The notes below the pieces were generated by a model. It searched no databases. It had not been told where the DNA came from and saw nothing but the letters and a program-made list of their open reading frames with translations. Shown here piece by piece: positions 9,374-17,845 of a DNA stretch of 64,000 nucleotides. This DNA comes from Streptomyces sp. NRRL S-118. GTDB taxonomy: Bacteria > Actinomycetota > Actinomycetes > Streptomycetales > Streptomycetaceae. The first letter of the stretch is position 1. Every line of letters begins with the position of its first letter. The translations under genes were made by a program, and so were the position numbers. The DNA is taken from contig NZ_KL591009.1 in NCBI RefSeq assembly GCF_000716335.1, positions 9,482-73,481 on the forward strand. The letters run 5' to 3'.

Positions 9374-9856
9374 CTACAGCTTCGGCGGCACGGCTTTCTT
9401 CACCGCGCCGGCGAGGTCGAGGAGCGGGCCGCTGGCGTCGTGGGCGTACCGCTCGTCCAGCAGCACCTCCACATAGGCCTTGCGGGACGCGGAGGTGAGC
9501 CGGGGCCCGTCGCCCTCCCGCGGCTCCACCAGCCAGCCGACGCCGTTCACCTGGGCCCCCAGCGCGTCGGGATCGCTCATCCTGGCGGGCCGCGGGACGC
9601 CGCAGCGCAGTACGATCGCCCCGTCCCCCCATCCGGCGGTCAGCTCGGATCCGGGTTCGGGATCGCTCCGGCCGAGTCCGGCGACGGTCTTGGGCAGTTC
9701 CCCGTCCAGCGCGCGGCAGAAGGCGGTCTCCTTCGCCGACGGGCTGGGAACCGCGACCGACGTCCGGGCGTCCGTGGGGGAACAGCCCGCGGCCGCCAGC
9801 AGGACGGCGGCGGCAGCGGCGGCGGAGGCACACACGAGCCGGTGGGAAGACGTCAC
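9374..9856 (-). CDS. Small lipoprotein of the DUF3515 family
   Basis: A 160-residue exported lipoprotein. After a hydrophobic signal segment comes the lipobox LLAAAGC with Cys at about residue 25, so the mature protein is lipid-anchored outside the membrane. The core includes ETAFCRALDGELPKTV and IVLRCGVPRP, typical of the DUF3515 family of actinobacteria, whose function is unknown. The GTG at 9856 has no ribosome site, but TACGCT (reverse complement of 9863-9868) lies 7 bases upstream, suggesting a leaderless transcript. It follows the Lrp-like gene by 20 bases. Confidence 0.87.
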   Translation of the reverse strand: MTSSHRLVCASAAAAAAVLLAAAGCSPTDARTSVAVPSPSAKETAFCRALDGELPKTVAGLGRSDPEPGSELTAGWGDGAIVLRCGVPRPARMSDPDALGAQVNGVGWLVEPREGDGPRLTSASRKAYVEVLLDERYAHDASGPLLDLAGAVKKAVPPKL

Positions 9857-9876
9857 CGGCCAAGCGTAAACGGGGG

Positions 9877-10110
9877 CTAGAGGTGGACGACCGGACAGGT
9901 CAGGGTGCGGGTGATGCCGTCCACTTGCTGGACCTTCGCGACCACCATGCGACCGAGCTCGTCGACCGTGTCGGCCTGGGCCCGCACGATCACGTCGTAC
10001 GGACCCGTGACGTCCTCGGCCTGGATCACCCCCGGGATCTTGGAGATGGTCTCGGCGACGGTCGACGCCTTGCCCACCTCGGTCTGAATAAGGATGTACG
10101 CCTGAACCAC
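9877..10110 (-). CDS. Stand-alone Lrp/AsnC ligand-binding (RAM) domain protein
   Basis: This 77-residue protein consists only of the alpha/beta RAM effector domain of Lrp/AsnC regulators. It begins VVQAYILIQTEVGKA and contains DVTGPYDVIVRAQA. The helix-turn-helix half of a full Lrp (about 150 residues) is absent. Such solitary domains are thought to bind small ligands such as amino acids or to modulate full-length Lrp proteins. The GTG at 10110 has a strong ribosome site (GGAGGTTCC on the minus strand). It is divergent from thiL and upstream of the lipoprotein gene. Confidence 0.9.
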   Translation of the reverse strand: MVQAYILIQTEVGKASTVAETISKIPGVIQAEDVTGPYDVIVRAQADTVDELGRMVVAKVQQVDGITRTLTCPVVHL

Positions 10111-10328
10111 GGAACCTCCAGGGCGGCCACGAGGATCTTGTGGAAAGAGAAAGGGACGCCACGGTACCGCGTCGCCGCGGGCCGCGGGGAGACCTGCGCC
10201 GCCGGTGGCGCGCGCGGTCGGCGTACAGGCACGGAAGAGTTGACGTTCCACGTGACGGTACCGAGAGCAGTGACGGGTCGCGACCGGTCGCACGGTGCGT
10301 CCACGACGACATGGAGAGGTGAACCTCG

Positions 10329-11300
10329 GTGAAGGGCACTGTCGGAGAGCTCGGCGAGTTCGGGCTCATCAGGGAGCTCACTTCGCGGCTCACCTCCACC
10401 CCGGCGGTACGGGTCGGGCCGGGCGACGACGCCGCGGTGGTCGCCGCCCCCGACCGGCGCGTGGTGGCCAGCACGGACATCCTGCTGGAGGGGCGGCACT
10501 TCCGCCGCGACTGGTCCACCGCGTACGACGTCGGCCGCAAGGCCGCCGCGCAGAACCTGGCGGACATCGCCGCCATGGGTGCCGTGCCGACCGCGCTGCT
10601 GCTCGGCCTGGTCGTGCCCGCCGAACTCCCGGTGACCTGGCCCACCGAGCTGATGGACGGCCTGCGCGACGAGTGCCAGGTCGCGGGCGCCGCCGTGGTC
10701 GGTGGTGACGTCGTGCGCGGCGACACCATCACCGTCGCCATCACCGCCCTCGGCGACCTGCGCAACCACGAACCGGTCACCCGGGCCGGCGCGCAGCCCG
10801 GCGACGTCGTCGCGTACACCGGCTGGCTCGGCTGGTCCGCCGCCGGGTACGCGGTCCTCTCCCGCGGCTTCCGCTCGCCGCGCGCCTTCGTCGAGGCCCA
10901 CCGCCGGCCGGAACCGCCGTACCACGCGGGCCCCGCGGCGGCCGGACTCGGCGCGACCGCCATGTGCGACGTGAGCGACGGCCTGATCGCCGACCTCGGG
11001 CACATCGCCGAGGCCAGCAAGGTGCGCATCGACCTGCGGTCCGGGCTCATCGACATCCCGACGCAGATGAACGACATCGGGCAGGCCGTCGGCGTCGACC
11101 CGATGCAGTGGGTCCTCACCGGAGGCGAGGACCACGCGATCGTCGCCACGTTCCCGCCGGACGTGAAGCTCCCCGCCCGCTGGAAGGTGATCGGCGAGGT
11201 CCTCAATCCCTCGGCGCTGCCCCAGGTCACCGTCGACGGCGCCCCCTGGCACGCGAAGGGCGGCTGGGACCACTTCGGCGGCTACGAGGAGGACGCGTGA
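10329..11300 (+). CDS. thiL: Thiamine-monophosphate kinase
   Basis: ThiL phosphorylates thiamine monophosphate to thiamine pyrophosphate, the last step of the pathway. The 323-residue protein has the PurM/ThiL fold markers [10 protein letters not shown] (about residue 29), [52 protein letters not shown] and [11 protein letters not shown]. The GTG start follows GGAGAGG (10313-10319). Its stop overlaps the thiD start by 4 bases, so kinase and salvage kinase are translationally coupled. Confidence 0.97.
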   Translation: MKGTVGELGEFGLIRELTSRLTSTPAVRVGPGDDAAVVAAPDRRVVASTDILLEGRHFRRDWSTAYDVGRKAAAQNLADIAAMGAVPTALLLGLVVPAELPVTWPTELMDGLRDECQVAGAAVVGGDVVRGDTITVAITALGDLRNHEPVTRAGAQPGDVVAYTGWLGWSAAGYAVLSRGFRSPRAFVEAHRRPEPPYHAGPAAAGLGATAMCDVSDGLIADLGHIAEASKVRIDLRSGLIDIPTQMNDIGQAVGVDPMQWVLTGGEDHAIVATFPPDVKLPARWKVIGEVLNPSALPQVTVDGAPWHAKGGWDHFGGYEEDA

Positions 11301-12100
11301 CCGGCCGCCTCCCGCGGGTCCTGACGGTCGCCGGTTCCGACTCCGGCGGCGGTGCGGGCATCCAGGCCGACCTGAAGACCATGCTGGCGCTCGGCGTGCA
11401 CGGCATGAGCGTGATCACCGCGGTCACCGCGCAGAACTCCCTGGGCGTGCAAGGTGCCTGGGAGCTGCCCGTGGAGGCGGTCCGCGCCCAGTACCGCAGC
11501 GTCGTCGACGACATCGGCGTCCAGGCCGTCAAGACGGGCATGCTGGCGTCCGCGCCGCTCGTGGAGGCGGTGGCGGAGCTGCTGGCCGGGACGGACGCGC
11601 CGGTGGTGGTCGACCCGGTCGGGGTGTCCAAGCACGGGGACCCGCTGCTGGCCGCCTCCGCCCTCGACTCCGTGCGCACCCGGCTGCTGCCGGCCGCCAC
11701 CGTGGCGACGCCGAACCTGGACGAGGTCGCCCAGCTCACCGGCGTGACGGTGGAGGACGAGGAAGGACTGCGGCGGGCCGCCGACGCGATCCTCGCCCAC
11801 GGACCCCGCTGGGCGCTGATCAAGGGCGGGCACCTCGCCGGTGACGCCGTGGACCTGCTGACGGACGGCACCGAGGAGCACTGGCTGCGCGCTCCCCGGC
11901 ACGACAACCGTCACACGCACGGGACGGGCTGCACGCTCGCCTCCGCGGTGGCGGCGGGCCTCGGCAAGAGCCTGGCGGTGCCGGAGGCCGTGCGGGCCGC
12001 CAAGGAGTACGTGACCGGGGCGATCGCCGCCGGGTTCGCCCTGGGCGGCGGCATCGGCCCGGTGGATCACGGCTGGCGGTTCCGCCCGTCCGGGCCCTGA
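11297..12100 (+). CDS. thiD: Hydroxymethylpyrimidine / phosphomethylpyrimidine kinase
   Basis: ThiD phosphorylates the pyrimidine half of thiamine twice. This 267-residue ribokinase-fold protein shows [19 protein letters not shown] at the start and the C-terminal anion-hole motif [15 protein letters not shown]. The GTG start lies in the GTGA overlap with thiL. Together with thiL and the thiamine transporter gene at the right end of the window, it shows both synthesis and uptake of thiamine. Confidence 0.97.
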   Translation: MTGRLPRVLTVAGSDSGGGAGIQADLKTMLALGVHGMSVITAVTAQNSLGVQGAWELPVEAVRAQYRSVVDDIGVQAVKTGMLASAPLVEAVAELLAGTDAPVVVDPVGVSKHGDPLLAASALDSVRTRLLPAATVATPNLDEVAQLTGVTVEDEEGLRRAADAILAHGPRWALIKGGHLAGDAVDLLTDGTEEHWLRAPRHDNRHTHGTGCTLASAVAAGLGKSLAVPEAVRAAKEYVTGAIAAGFALGGGIGPVDHGWRFRPSGP

Positions 12101-12183
12101 GGCCGCGGCGGCGGGACCGGGCGTACCTCCGTGCGGCGCCGCGCACGGGGGTACGGGCGCAGGCGCGTGCCCCGGCACGGCAA

Positions 12184-12213
12184 AAAGCCGGCCCACCGAG
12201 GTGGACCGGCTTT
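12184..12213. terminator. Bidirectional terminator between thiD and rpmB
   Basis: AAAGCCGG-C-CCACC pairs with GGTGG-A-CCGGCTTT (one mismatch). The A-run and T-run at the two ends suit termination from both sides of this convergent pair. Confidence 0.8.
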
Positions 12214-12257
12214 CAAGGCAACCGCAGAGGCTGCGCTACGACGAATCGTCGTCGGCG

Positions 12258-12286
12258 GGATCATCCCCGCACATGCGGGGAGCATC
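12258..12286 (-). other. Hairpin resembling one type I-E CRISPR repeat
   Basis: TCCCCGCACATGCGGGGA (12264-12281) forms a 7-8 bp stem. The flanks GGATCA and GCATC complete a 29-base unit like actinobacterial type I-E repeats as I remember them. It is a single copy just after the rpmB stop and could simply act as the rpmB 3' hairpin. Confidence 0.5.
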
Positions 12287-12288
12287 TC

Positions 12289-12474
12289 TTAGCGCGAGAC
12301 CTTGCCGGCCTTGATGCACGAGGTGCAAGCGTTGAGCCGCTTCGGCGTCCCACCGACCACGGCACGCACGCGCTGGATGTTCGGGTTCCAGCGACGGGAC
12401 GTACGGCGGTGCGAGTGCGAGATGTTGTTGCCGAAGCCCGGCCCCTTGCCGCAGACGTCGCAGTTGGCAGCCAC
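12289..12474 (-). CDS. rpmB: 50S ribosomal protein L28
   Basis: L28, 61 residues: starts [19 protein letters not shown] and has two Cys pairs (CDVC, CTSC), so this is the zinc-binding form. Streptomyces often carry a second, cysteine-free L28 induced by zinc shortage. The GTG start has GGAGTG upstream on the minus strand. It is transcribed alone, convergent with thiD. Confidence 0.97.
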   Translation of the reverse strand: MAANCDVCGKGPGFGNNISHSHRRTSRRWNPNIQRVRAVVGGTPKRLNACTSCIKAGKVSR

Positions 12475-12743
12475 GGGTCACTCCAAAGACTTCAGGTGCA
12501 CTTACAGAGAAATCCGGCGAGCCGGAATCAGATCTGGTGACTGAAGTGGCGTTGCCGGGGGAATGGCCCGACTTTCATCGGGCAACCGGAGCAGCATACA
12601 ACGCCTGCTTCGGTACAACGAAACTACCATGACCGGCCCGGCCCCCGCGTGGGGCCTCGGCGCCGGGCGGGGTCTACCCTGCGGTGCAGCCCTCCCCCTA
12701 CGCCCGGGGGGCGCGGGGGGACCCCTTGAAGGAGGATCCCCAG

Positions 12744-14318
12744 GTGCCGCAGATCGACTCCGCCGTGGTCCGTACCTGGTGCTCACTGGCGCTGGAGGCA
12801 CTGGGGCGGGAGCGCGAGGAGATCGACGCGATCAACGTCTATCCGGTCGCGGACGGGGACACCGGCACCAATCTGTACCTGACCGTGGAGTCCGCCTCCC
12901 AGGCGGTGGAGGCCGTCTTCAGCGCCCTCACGGCACCAGAGGACGGCGACGTCGTACGGGCCATGGCGCACGGGGCGCTGATCGGCGCGCGGGGCAACTC
13001 CGGCACGATCCTGGCGCAGCTGCTGCGCGGGATGAGCGAGGTCCTGGCCGAGGGCCGTGACGGCGATCACCTGGCCCGGGCGCTGGGCCGCGCGTCGGCG
13101 TCCGCACGCCGGGCCGTCGCCCACCCCGTCGAGGGCACCATCCTCAGCGTGGCCGCCGCGGCGGCGGCCTCCGCCGCGGACGGCGCGGACGTGGTCTCGG
13201 TGGCGCGCGCGGCGTACGAAGGGGCGCGCGCGGCGCTGGAGCGGACGCCCGGGCAGCTCGCCGTCCTGGAGCGGGCCGGTGTGGTGGACGCGGGCGGGCG
13301 GGGGCTGGTCACGGTGCTGGGCGCGCTGGTCCAGGCGGTGTCGGGGGAGGCCCCCGCGCGGCCCGCCCGCGCGCACCGGGCGGTGGTCACCGCGGCGGAG
13401 GAGTGCTCGCCCGGCGGTCCCGCCTTCGAGGTCGTCTACCTCCTGGAGGCGGACGACACGGCCGTCGCGCGGCTGCGCGACCGGCTGGACAAGCTCGGCG
13501 ACTCCCTCGTCGTGGTGGGCGGCGACGGACTGTGGAACGTCCACGTCCACGTGGACGACGCGGGGGCGGCGGTGGAGGCGGGCGTCGAGGCGGGACGCCC
13601 GTACCGCATCCGGATCACTCACTTCGGCACCCAGACGGCGCCGCCGCAGGAGCGCGCCGGCCGGGCGGTCGTCGCCGTCCTGCCGGGGGAGGGCCTCGCG
13701 GCGCTGTGCGCCGAGGCCGGCGCCACGACCGTCCTCGCCCGCCCCGGCGAGCCGCCCGCCAGCGGGGAGCTCCTCGACGCCCTCCGGCGGGCCCACGCGC
13801 GCGAGGTGGTGCTCCTGCCCAACGACGCGGAGCTCCGGCACACCGCCGCGGCCGCCGCGGAACAGGCCCGCGCGGAGGGCATCCGGGTCGCGCTCGTCCC
13901 GACCCGCGCCGCCGTCCAGGGCATCGCCGCCCTCGCCGTCCACGAACCGGACCGCCGCTTCGACGAGGACGTGGTCGCGATGACCGCGGCGGCCGGCGCC
14001 ACCCGCTACGGCGAACTGGCCCTCGCCGAACGCCAGTCCTTCACGTCGGCCGGCGTCTGCCAGGCCGGCGACGTGCTGGGCCTCATCGACGGCGACGTCG
14101 CCGTGATCGGCCAGGACGTCGCGGCCGTCGCGGAGACCGTGCTGGACCGCATGCTCTCGGCGGGCGGCGAACTGGTCACCCTGGTCGTCGCCGGCGACGC
14201 CCCGGCCGCCCTCGCCGGCCGCCTGGAGACCCATGTGCGCGAGACCCACCTCGCGGTCGACACCCTCGTCTACTCGGGCGGGCCCCAGGCCCCGCTGCTG
14301 CTCATCGGCGTCGAATAG
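12744..14318 (+). CDS. DAK2 (DhaL-like) domain protein, FakA/YloV family
   Basis: This 524-residue protein has an N-terminal DhaL-type kinase domain with NVYPVADGDTGTNLYLT (the Asp cluster binds ADP-Mg) and GARGNSGTILAQLLRG, then a long C-terminal region of the FakA type with REVVLLPNDAEL. Members in Gram-positive bacteria phosphorylate fatty acids held by FakB partners. No fakB is next to it here, so fatty-acid kinase activity is inferred from family. The GTG at 12744 was chosen because GGAGG (12731-12735) is 8 bases upstream. recG follows, a neighbourhood widely seen in bacteria. Confidence 0.88.
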   Translation: MPQIDSAVVRTWCSLALEALGREREEIDAINVYPVADGDTGTNLYLTVESASQAVEAVFSALTAPEDGDVVRAMAHGALIGARGNSGTILAQLLRGMSEVLAEGRDGDHLARALGRASASARRAVAHPVEGTILSVAAAAAASAADGADVVSVARAAYEGARAALERTPGQLAVLERAGVVDAGGRGLVTVLGALVQAVSGEAPARPARAHRAVVTAAEECSPGGPAFEVVYLLEADDTAVARLRDRLDKLGDSLVVVGGDGLWNVHVHVDDAGAAVEAGVEAGRPYRIRITHFGTQTAPPQERAGRAVVAVLPGEGLAALCAEAGATTVLARPGEPPASGELLDALRRAHAREVVLLPNDAELRHTAAAAAEQARAEGIRVALVPTRAAVQGIAALAVHEPDRRFDEDVVAMTAAAGATRYGELALAERQSFTSAGVCQAGDVLGLIDGDVAVIGQDVAAVAETVLDRMLSAGGELVTLVVAGDAPAALAGRLETHVRETHLAVDTLVYSGGPQAPLLLIGVE

Positions 14319-14397
14319 CCACCGCGCCGGGCCCGTCCGGTGGCGCGGCGCCCCGGTCGTCCACAGGTGGCGGCGCATGTCAGTGCCGTGGTGTGCA

Positions 14398-16587
14398 ATG
14401 GAACGCGTGTCAGCCCTCGACGAACCACTGAAGAAGCAGCTCGGCGCCGCGACCGCCAAGGTGATGGCCGAGCACCTCGACCTGCACACCGTCGGCGACC
14501 TGCTGCACCACTACCCGCGGCGGTACGCCGAGCGCGGCGAGCTCACCTCGCTCGGCGACCTGCCGCTGGACGAGCACGTCACGGTGGTGGCCCGCGTGGC
14601 GGACGCGCGCGTGATGACGTTCAACAGCGCCAAGGGCCGCGGCCAGCGGCTCGAAGTGACCATCACCGACGGCAGCGGACGACTGCAACTGGTCTTCTTC
14701 GGCAAGGGCGTGCACAAGCCGCACAAGGAGCTCCTGCCGGGGACACGCGCGATGTTCGCGGGCAAGGTCTCCGTCTTCAACCGCAGGATGCAGCTCGCCC
14801 ACCCCGCGTACGAGCTGCTGCGCGGCGAGGACGGCGAGACGGCCGTGGACTCCTGGGCCGGGGCGCTCATCCCCCTCTACCCGGCCACCACCAAGCTGGA
14901 GTCCTGGAAGATCGCGAAGGCGGTCGACGCGGTGCTGCCCAGCGCCCAGGACGCCGCCGACCCGCTGCCGCCCGCGCTGCGCGAGGGCCGGGGGCTCACC
15001 GACCTGCCGGACGCCCTGCGCAAGATCCACCGGCCGCGCACCAAGGCGGACATCGCGCAGGCCCGCGACCGGCTCAAGTGGGACGAGGCGTTCGTCCTCC
15101 AGGTCGCCCTCGCCCGCCGCCGGTACGCCGACACCCAACTGCCCGCCGTGCCCCGCAAACCCGCCGCCGGCGGGCTGCTCGACACCTTCGACTCCCGGCT
15201 GCCGTTCACCCTCACCGAGGGCCAGCGGCAGGTCTCCCGGGAGATCTTCGACGACCTGGCCACCGACCACCCCATGCACCGCCTCCTCCAGGGCGAGGTG
15301 GGCAGCGGCAAGACGATGGTCGCGCTGCGCGCCATGCTCGCCGTGGTCGACGCGGGCGGCCAGGCCGCGATGCTCGCCCCCACCGAGGTCCTCGCCCAGC
15401 AGCACCACCGCTCCATCACCGAGATGATGGGCGACCTCGCCGAAGGGGGGATGCTCGGCGGCGCCGAGCACGCCACCAAGGTGGTCCTGCTCACCGGCTC
15501 CATGGGCGCCGCCGCCCGCCGCCAGGCCCTGCTCGACCTGGTCACCGGGGACGCCGGCATCGTCATCGGCACCCACGCCCTGATCGAGGACAAGGTGCAG
15601 TTCCACGACCTGGGCCTGGTCGTGGTGGACGAACAGCACCGCTTCGGTGTCGAGCAGCGCGACGCCCTGCGCGGGAAGGGCAAGCAGCCTCCGCACCTGC
15701 TGGTCATGACCGCCACGCCCATTCCCCGTACGGTCGCGATGACGGTCTTCGGCGACCTGGAGACCTCCGTCCTGGACCAGCTCCCGGCCGGCCGCTCGCC
15801 GATCGCCAGCCACGTCGTCCCCGCCGCCGACAAGCCGCACTTCCTCGCCCGCGCCTGGGAGCGGGTCCGCGAGGAGGTGGAGAACGGCCACCAGGCGTAC
15901 GTGGTCTGCCCCCGCATCGGTGACGAGGAGGACGAGCCCCGGAAGAAGCAGCGGGAGGACGACGCCGACAAGCGGCCCCCGCTCGCCGTCCTGGAGGTCG
16001 CCGACCAGCTCGCCAAGGGCCCGCTGGCGGGTCTGCGCGTCGAGGTGCTCCACGGCAGGATGGCCCCGGACGACAAGGACGACGTGATGCGCCGCTTCGC
16101 CGCCGGCGCCGTGGACGTCCTCGTGGCGACGACGGTCATCGAGGTCGGCGTCAACGTCCCCAACGCCACCGCCATGGTGATCATGGACGCCGACCGGTTC
16201 GGCGTCTCCCAGCTCCACCAGCTGCGCGGCCGCGTGGGCCGGGGCTCCGCCCCCGGCCTGTGCCTCCTCGTCACCGAGATGCCGGAGGCGAGCCCCGCGC
16301 GGCAGCGGCTCGCCGCCGTCGCCGCCACTCTGGACGGCTTCGAGCTCTCCCGGATCGACCTCGAACAGCGCCGGGAGGGCGATGTGCTCGGCCAGGCCCA
16401 GTCCGGTGTGCGCTCCAGCCTGCGCATGCTCGCCGTCATCGAGGACGAGGAGATCATCGCCGCCGCCCGCGAGGAGGCGGTCGCCGTCGTCGGCGCGGAC
16501 CCGGACCTGGAGCACCTGCCCGCGCTGCGCACGGCCCTCGACGCCCTGCTCGACGAGGAGCGGGAGGAGTACCTGGAGAAGGGCTGA
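14398..16587 (+). CDS. recG: ATP-dependent DNA helicase RecG
   Basis: RecG, 729 residues, remodels stalled replication forks. The N-terminal wedge/OB domain includes LEVTITDGSGRLQLVFFGKG. The helicase core has LLQGEVGSGKTMVAL (Walker A), VVVDEQHRFGVEQRD (DEQH box), MTATPIPRTVAM and QLRGRVGRG (motif VI). An insert of charged residues (EEDEPRKKQREDDADK) lies between motifs. The start is ATG 14398 or GTG 14407; neither has a ribosome site. ATG fits a short-leader transcript. A DnaA-box-like TCGTCCACA lies at 14357-14365. Confidence 0.96.
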   Translation: MERVSALDEPLKKQLGAATAKVMAEHLDLHTVGDLLHHYPRRYAERGELTSLGDLPLDEHVTVVARVADARVMTFNSAKGRGQRLEVTITDGSGRLQLVFFGKGVHKPHKELLPGTRAMFAGKVSVFNRRMQLAHPAYELLRGEDGETAVDSWAGALIPLYPATTKLESWKIAKAVDAVLPSAQDAADPLPPALREGRGLTDLPDALRKIHRPRTKADIAQARDRLKWDEAFVLQVALARRRYADTQLPAVPRKPAAGGLLDTFDSRLPFTLTEGQRQVSREIFDDLATDHPMHRLLQGEVGSGKTMVALRAMLAVVDAGGQAAMLAPTEVLAQQHHRSITEMMGDLAEGGMLGGAEHATKVVLLTGSMGAAARRQALLDLVTGDAGIVIGTHALIEDKVQFHDLGLVVVDEQHRFGVEQRDALRGKGKQPPHLLVMTATPIPRTVAMTVFGDLETSVLDQLPAGRSPIASHVVPAADKPHFLARAWERVREEVENGHQAYVVCPRIGDEEDEPRKKQREDDADKRPPLAVLEVADQLAKGPLAGLRVEVLHGRMAPDDKDDVMRRFAAGAVDVLVATTVIEVGVNVPNATAMVIMDADRFGVSQLHQLRGRVGRGSAPGLCLLVTEMPEASPARQRLAAVAATLDGFELSRIDLEQRREGDVLGQAQSGVRSSLRMLAVIEDEEIIAAAREEAVAVVGADPDLEHLPALRTALDALLDEEREEYLEKG

Positions 16588-16655
16588 CCGCCCCCCGCGC
16601 GGCGCCAGCCCATATCGTGGACTCACCAGTACCCGAGGGAACGGCAAGGACTGAG

Positions 16656-17240
16656 ATGACCCGCGTGATCGCCGGCGTGGCCGGCGGACGCCGTCTGGCG
16701 GTGCCGCCGGGCAACGGCACCCGTCCCACCTCCGACCGGGCGCGCGAGGGCCTCTTCTCCACCTGGGAAGCGCTCCTCGGAACGCTCGACGGCATCCGGA
16801 TCGCCGACCTGTACGCCGGCTCCGGCGCCGTCGGTCTGGAGGCCCTCTCGCGGGGTGCCGCCCACGCCCTGCTCGTCGAGGCCGACGGCCGGGCCGCCCG
16901 CACGGTCCGGGAGAACGTCCGCGGGCTCGGCCTGCCCGGGGCCGAGATCCGTACCGCCAAAGCGGAGCAAATCGTGACAGGACCGGCGCCGGAGCAGCCG
17001 TACGACGTGGTCTTCCTCGACCCGCCGTACGCCGTCACCGACGACGATCTTGGCGAGATACTCCTCACACTCCGCGCCAAGGGGTGGCTCGCGGCCGATG
17101 CGCTCGTCACCGTGGAGCGCAGCACCAGAGGCGGGCGGTTCGCCTGGCCGGACGGGTTCGAGCCGCTGAGATCCCGTCGCTACGGCGAGGGAACGTTTTG
17201 GTACGGTCGCGCCGCCTCTACGTGCGAAGACGCACGATGA
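16656..17240 (+). CDS. rsmD: 16S rRNA (guanine966-N2)-methyltransferase RsmD
   Basis: This 194-residue SAM methyltransferase of the RsmD family starts MTRVIAGVAGGRRL, with RPTSDRAREGLFS, the SAM motif IADLYAGSGAVGLEAL and the catalytic VVFLDPPY. It methylates G966 of 16S rRNA during 30S assembly. Its stop overlaps an ATG of the coaD frame, and in most bacteria rsmD and coaD are neighbours. Confidence 0.95.
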   Translation: MTRVIAGVAGGRRLAVPPGNGTRPTSDRAREGLFSTWEALLGTLDGIRIADLYAGSGAVGLEALSRGAAHALLVEADGRAARTVRENVRGLGLPGAEIRTAKAEQIVTGPAPEQPYDVVFLDPPYAVTDDDLGEILLTLRAKGWLAADALVTVERSTRGGRFAWPDGFEPLRSRRYGEGTFWYGRAASTCEDAR

Positions 17241-17266
17241 CCGGTTCGGAGAGCGAGGGACTTCAG

Positions 17267-17746
17267 TTGCGCCGCGCAGTCTGTCCGGGGTCGTTCGACC
17301 CCATCACCAACGGACACCTCGACATCATCGCCCGCGCCTCCAAGCTGTACGACGTCGTGCACGTCGCGGTGATGATCAACCAGTCCAAGAAGGGGCTGTT
17401 CACCGTGGAGGAGCGGATGGACCTCATCCGCCAGGTGACGGGCGACTACGGGAACGTCCTGGTGGAGTCCCACCACGGCCTGCTCGTCGACTTCTGCAAG
17501 GAACGCGACATCCCCGCCATCGTCAAGGGGCTGCGCGCGGTCAGCGACTTCGACTACGAGCTGCAGATGGCGCAGATGAACAACGGCCTGTCGGGTGTCG
17601 AGACCCTCTTCGTCCCGACCAACCCCACCTACAGCTTCCTCTCCTCCTCCCTGGTGAAGGAGGTCGCCGCCTGGGGCGGTGACGTCTCGCACCTCCTGCC
17701 GCCGGTGGTCCACGAGGCCCTCGTGCAGCGCCTGCGCGAACAGTGA
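17267..17746 (+). CDS. coaD: Phosphopantetheine adenylyltransferase
   Basis: CoaD makes dephospho-CoA from phosphopantetheine and ATP. The TTG at 17267 gives the usual 159 residues, starting at the strand that holds CPGSFDPITNGHLDII (the HxGH-type nucleotidyl-transfer motif TNGH), and has GAGGGA six bases upstream. An alternative ATG at 17237 overlaps the rsmD stop but adds ten unconserved residues. The C-terminal motif YSFLSSSLVKEVA corresponds to the ISSTLVR signature. Confidence 0.96.
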   Translation: MRRAVCPGSFDPITNGHLDIIARASKLYDVVHVAVMINQSKKGLFTVEERMDLIRQVTGDYGNVLVESHHGLLVDFCKERDIPAIVKGLRAVSDFDYELQMAQMNNGLSGVETLFVPTNPTYSFLSSSLVKEVAAWGGDVSHLLPPVVHEALVQRLREQ

Positions 17747-17845
17747 CCGGCTGACGGACCGTCACCCGCTGTCGGGACCGCGCCGACTGGCCGTACAGTC
17801 GACCCGTCCGTCTCCAACCCGGCTGTAGAGAGTGGCGAGCACACG

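Noticed and set aside
12258..12286. CRISPR array
   Set aside because: Only single hairpins were found here and at 61970. There are no repeated units with spacers and no cas genes in the window.
17237..17266. Upstream ATG start for coaD overlapping the rsmD stop
   Set aside because: The ten extra residues are not conserved. The TTG at 17267 has a well-spaced ribosome site and gives the family length.
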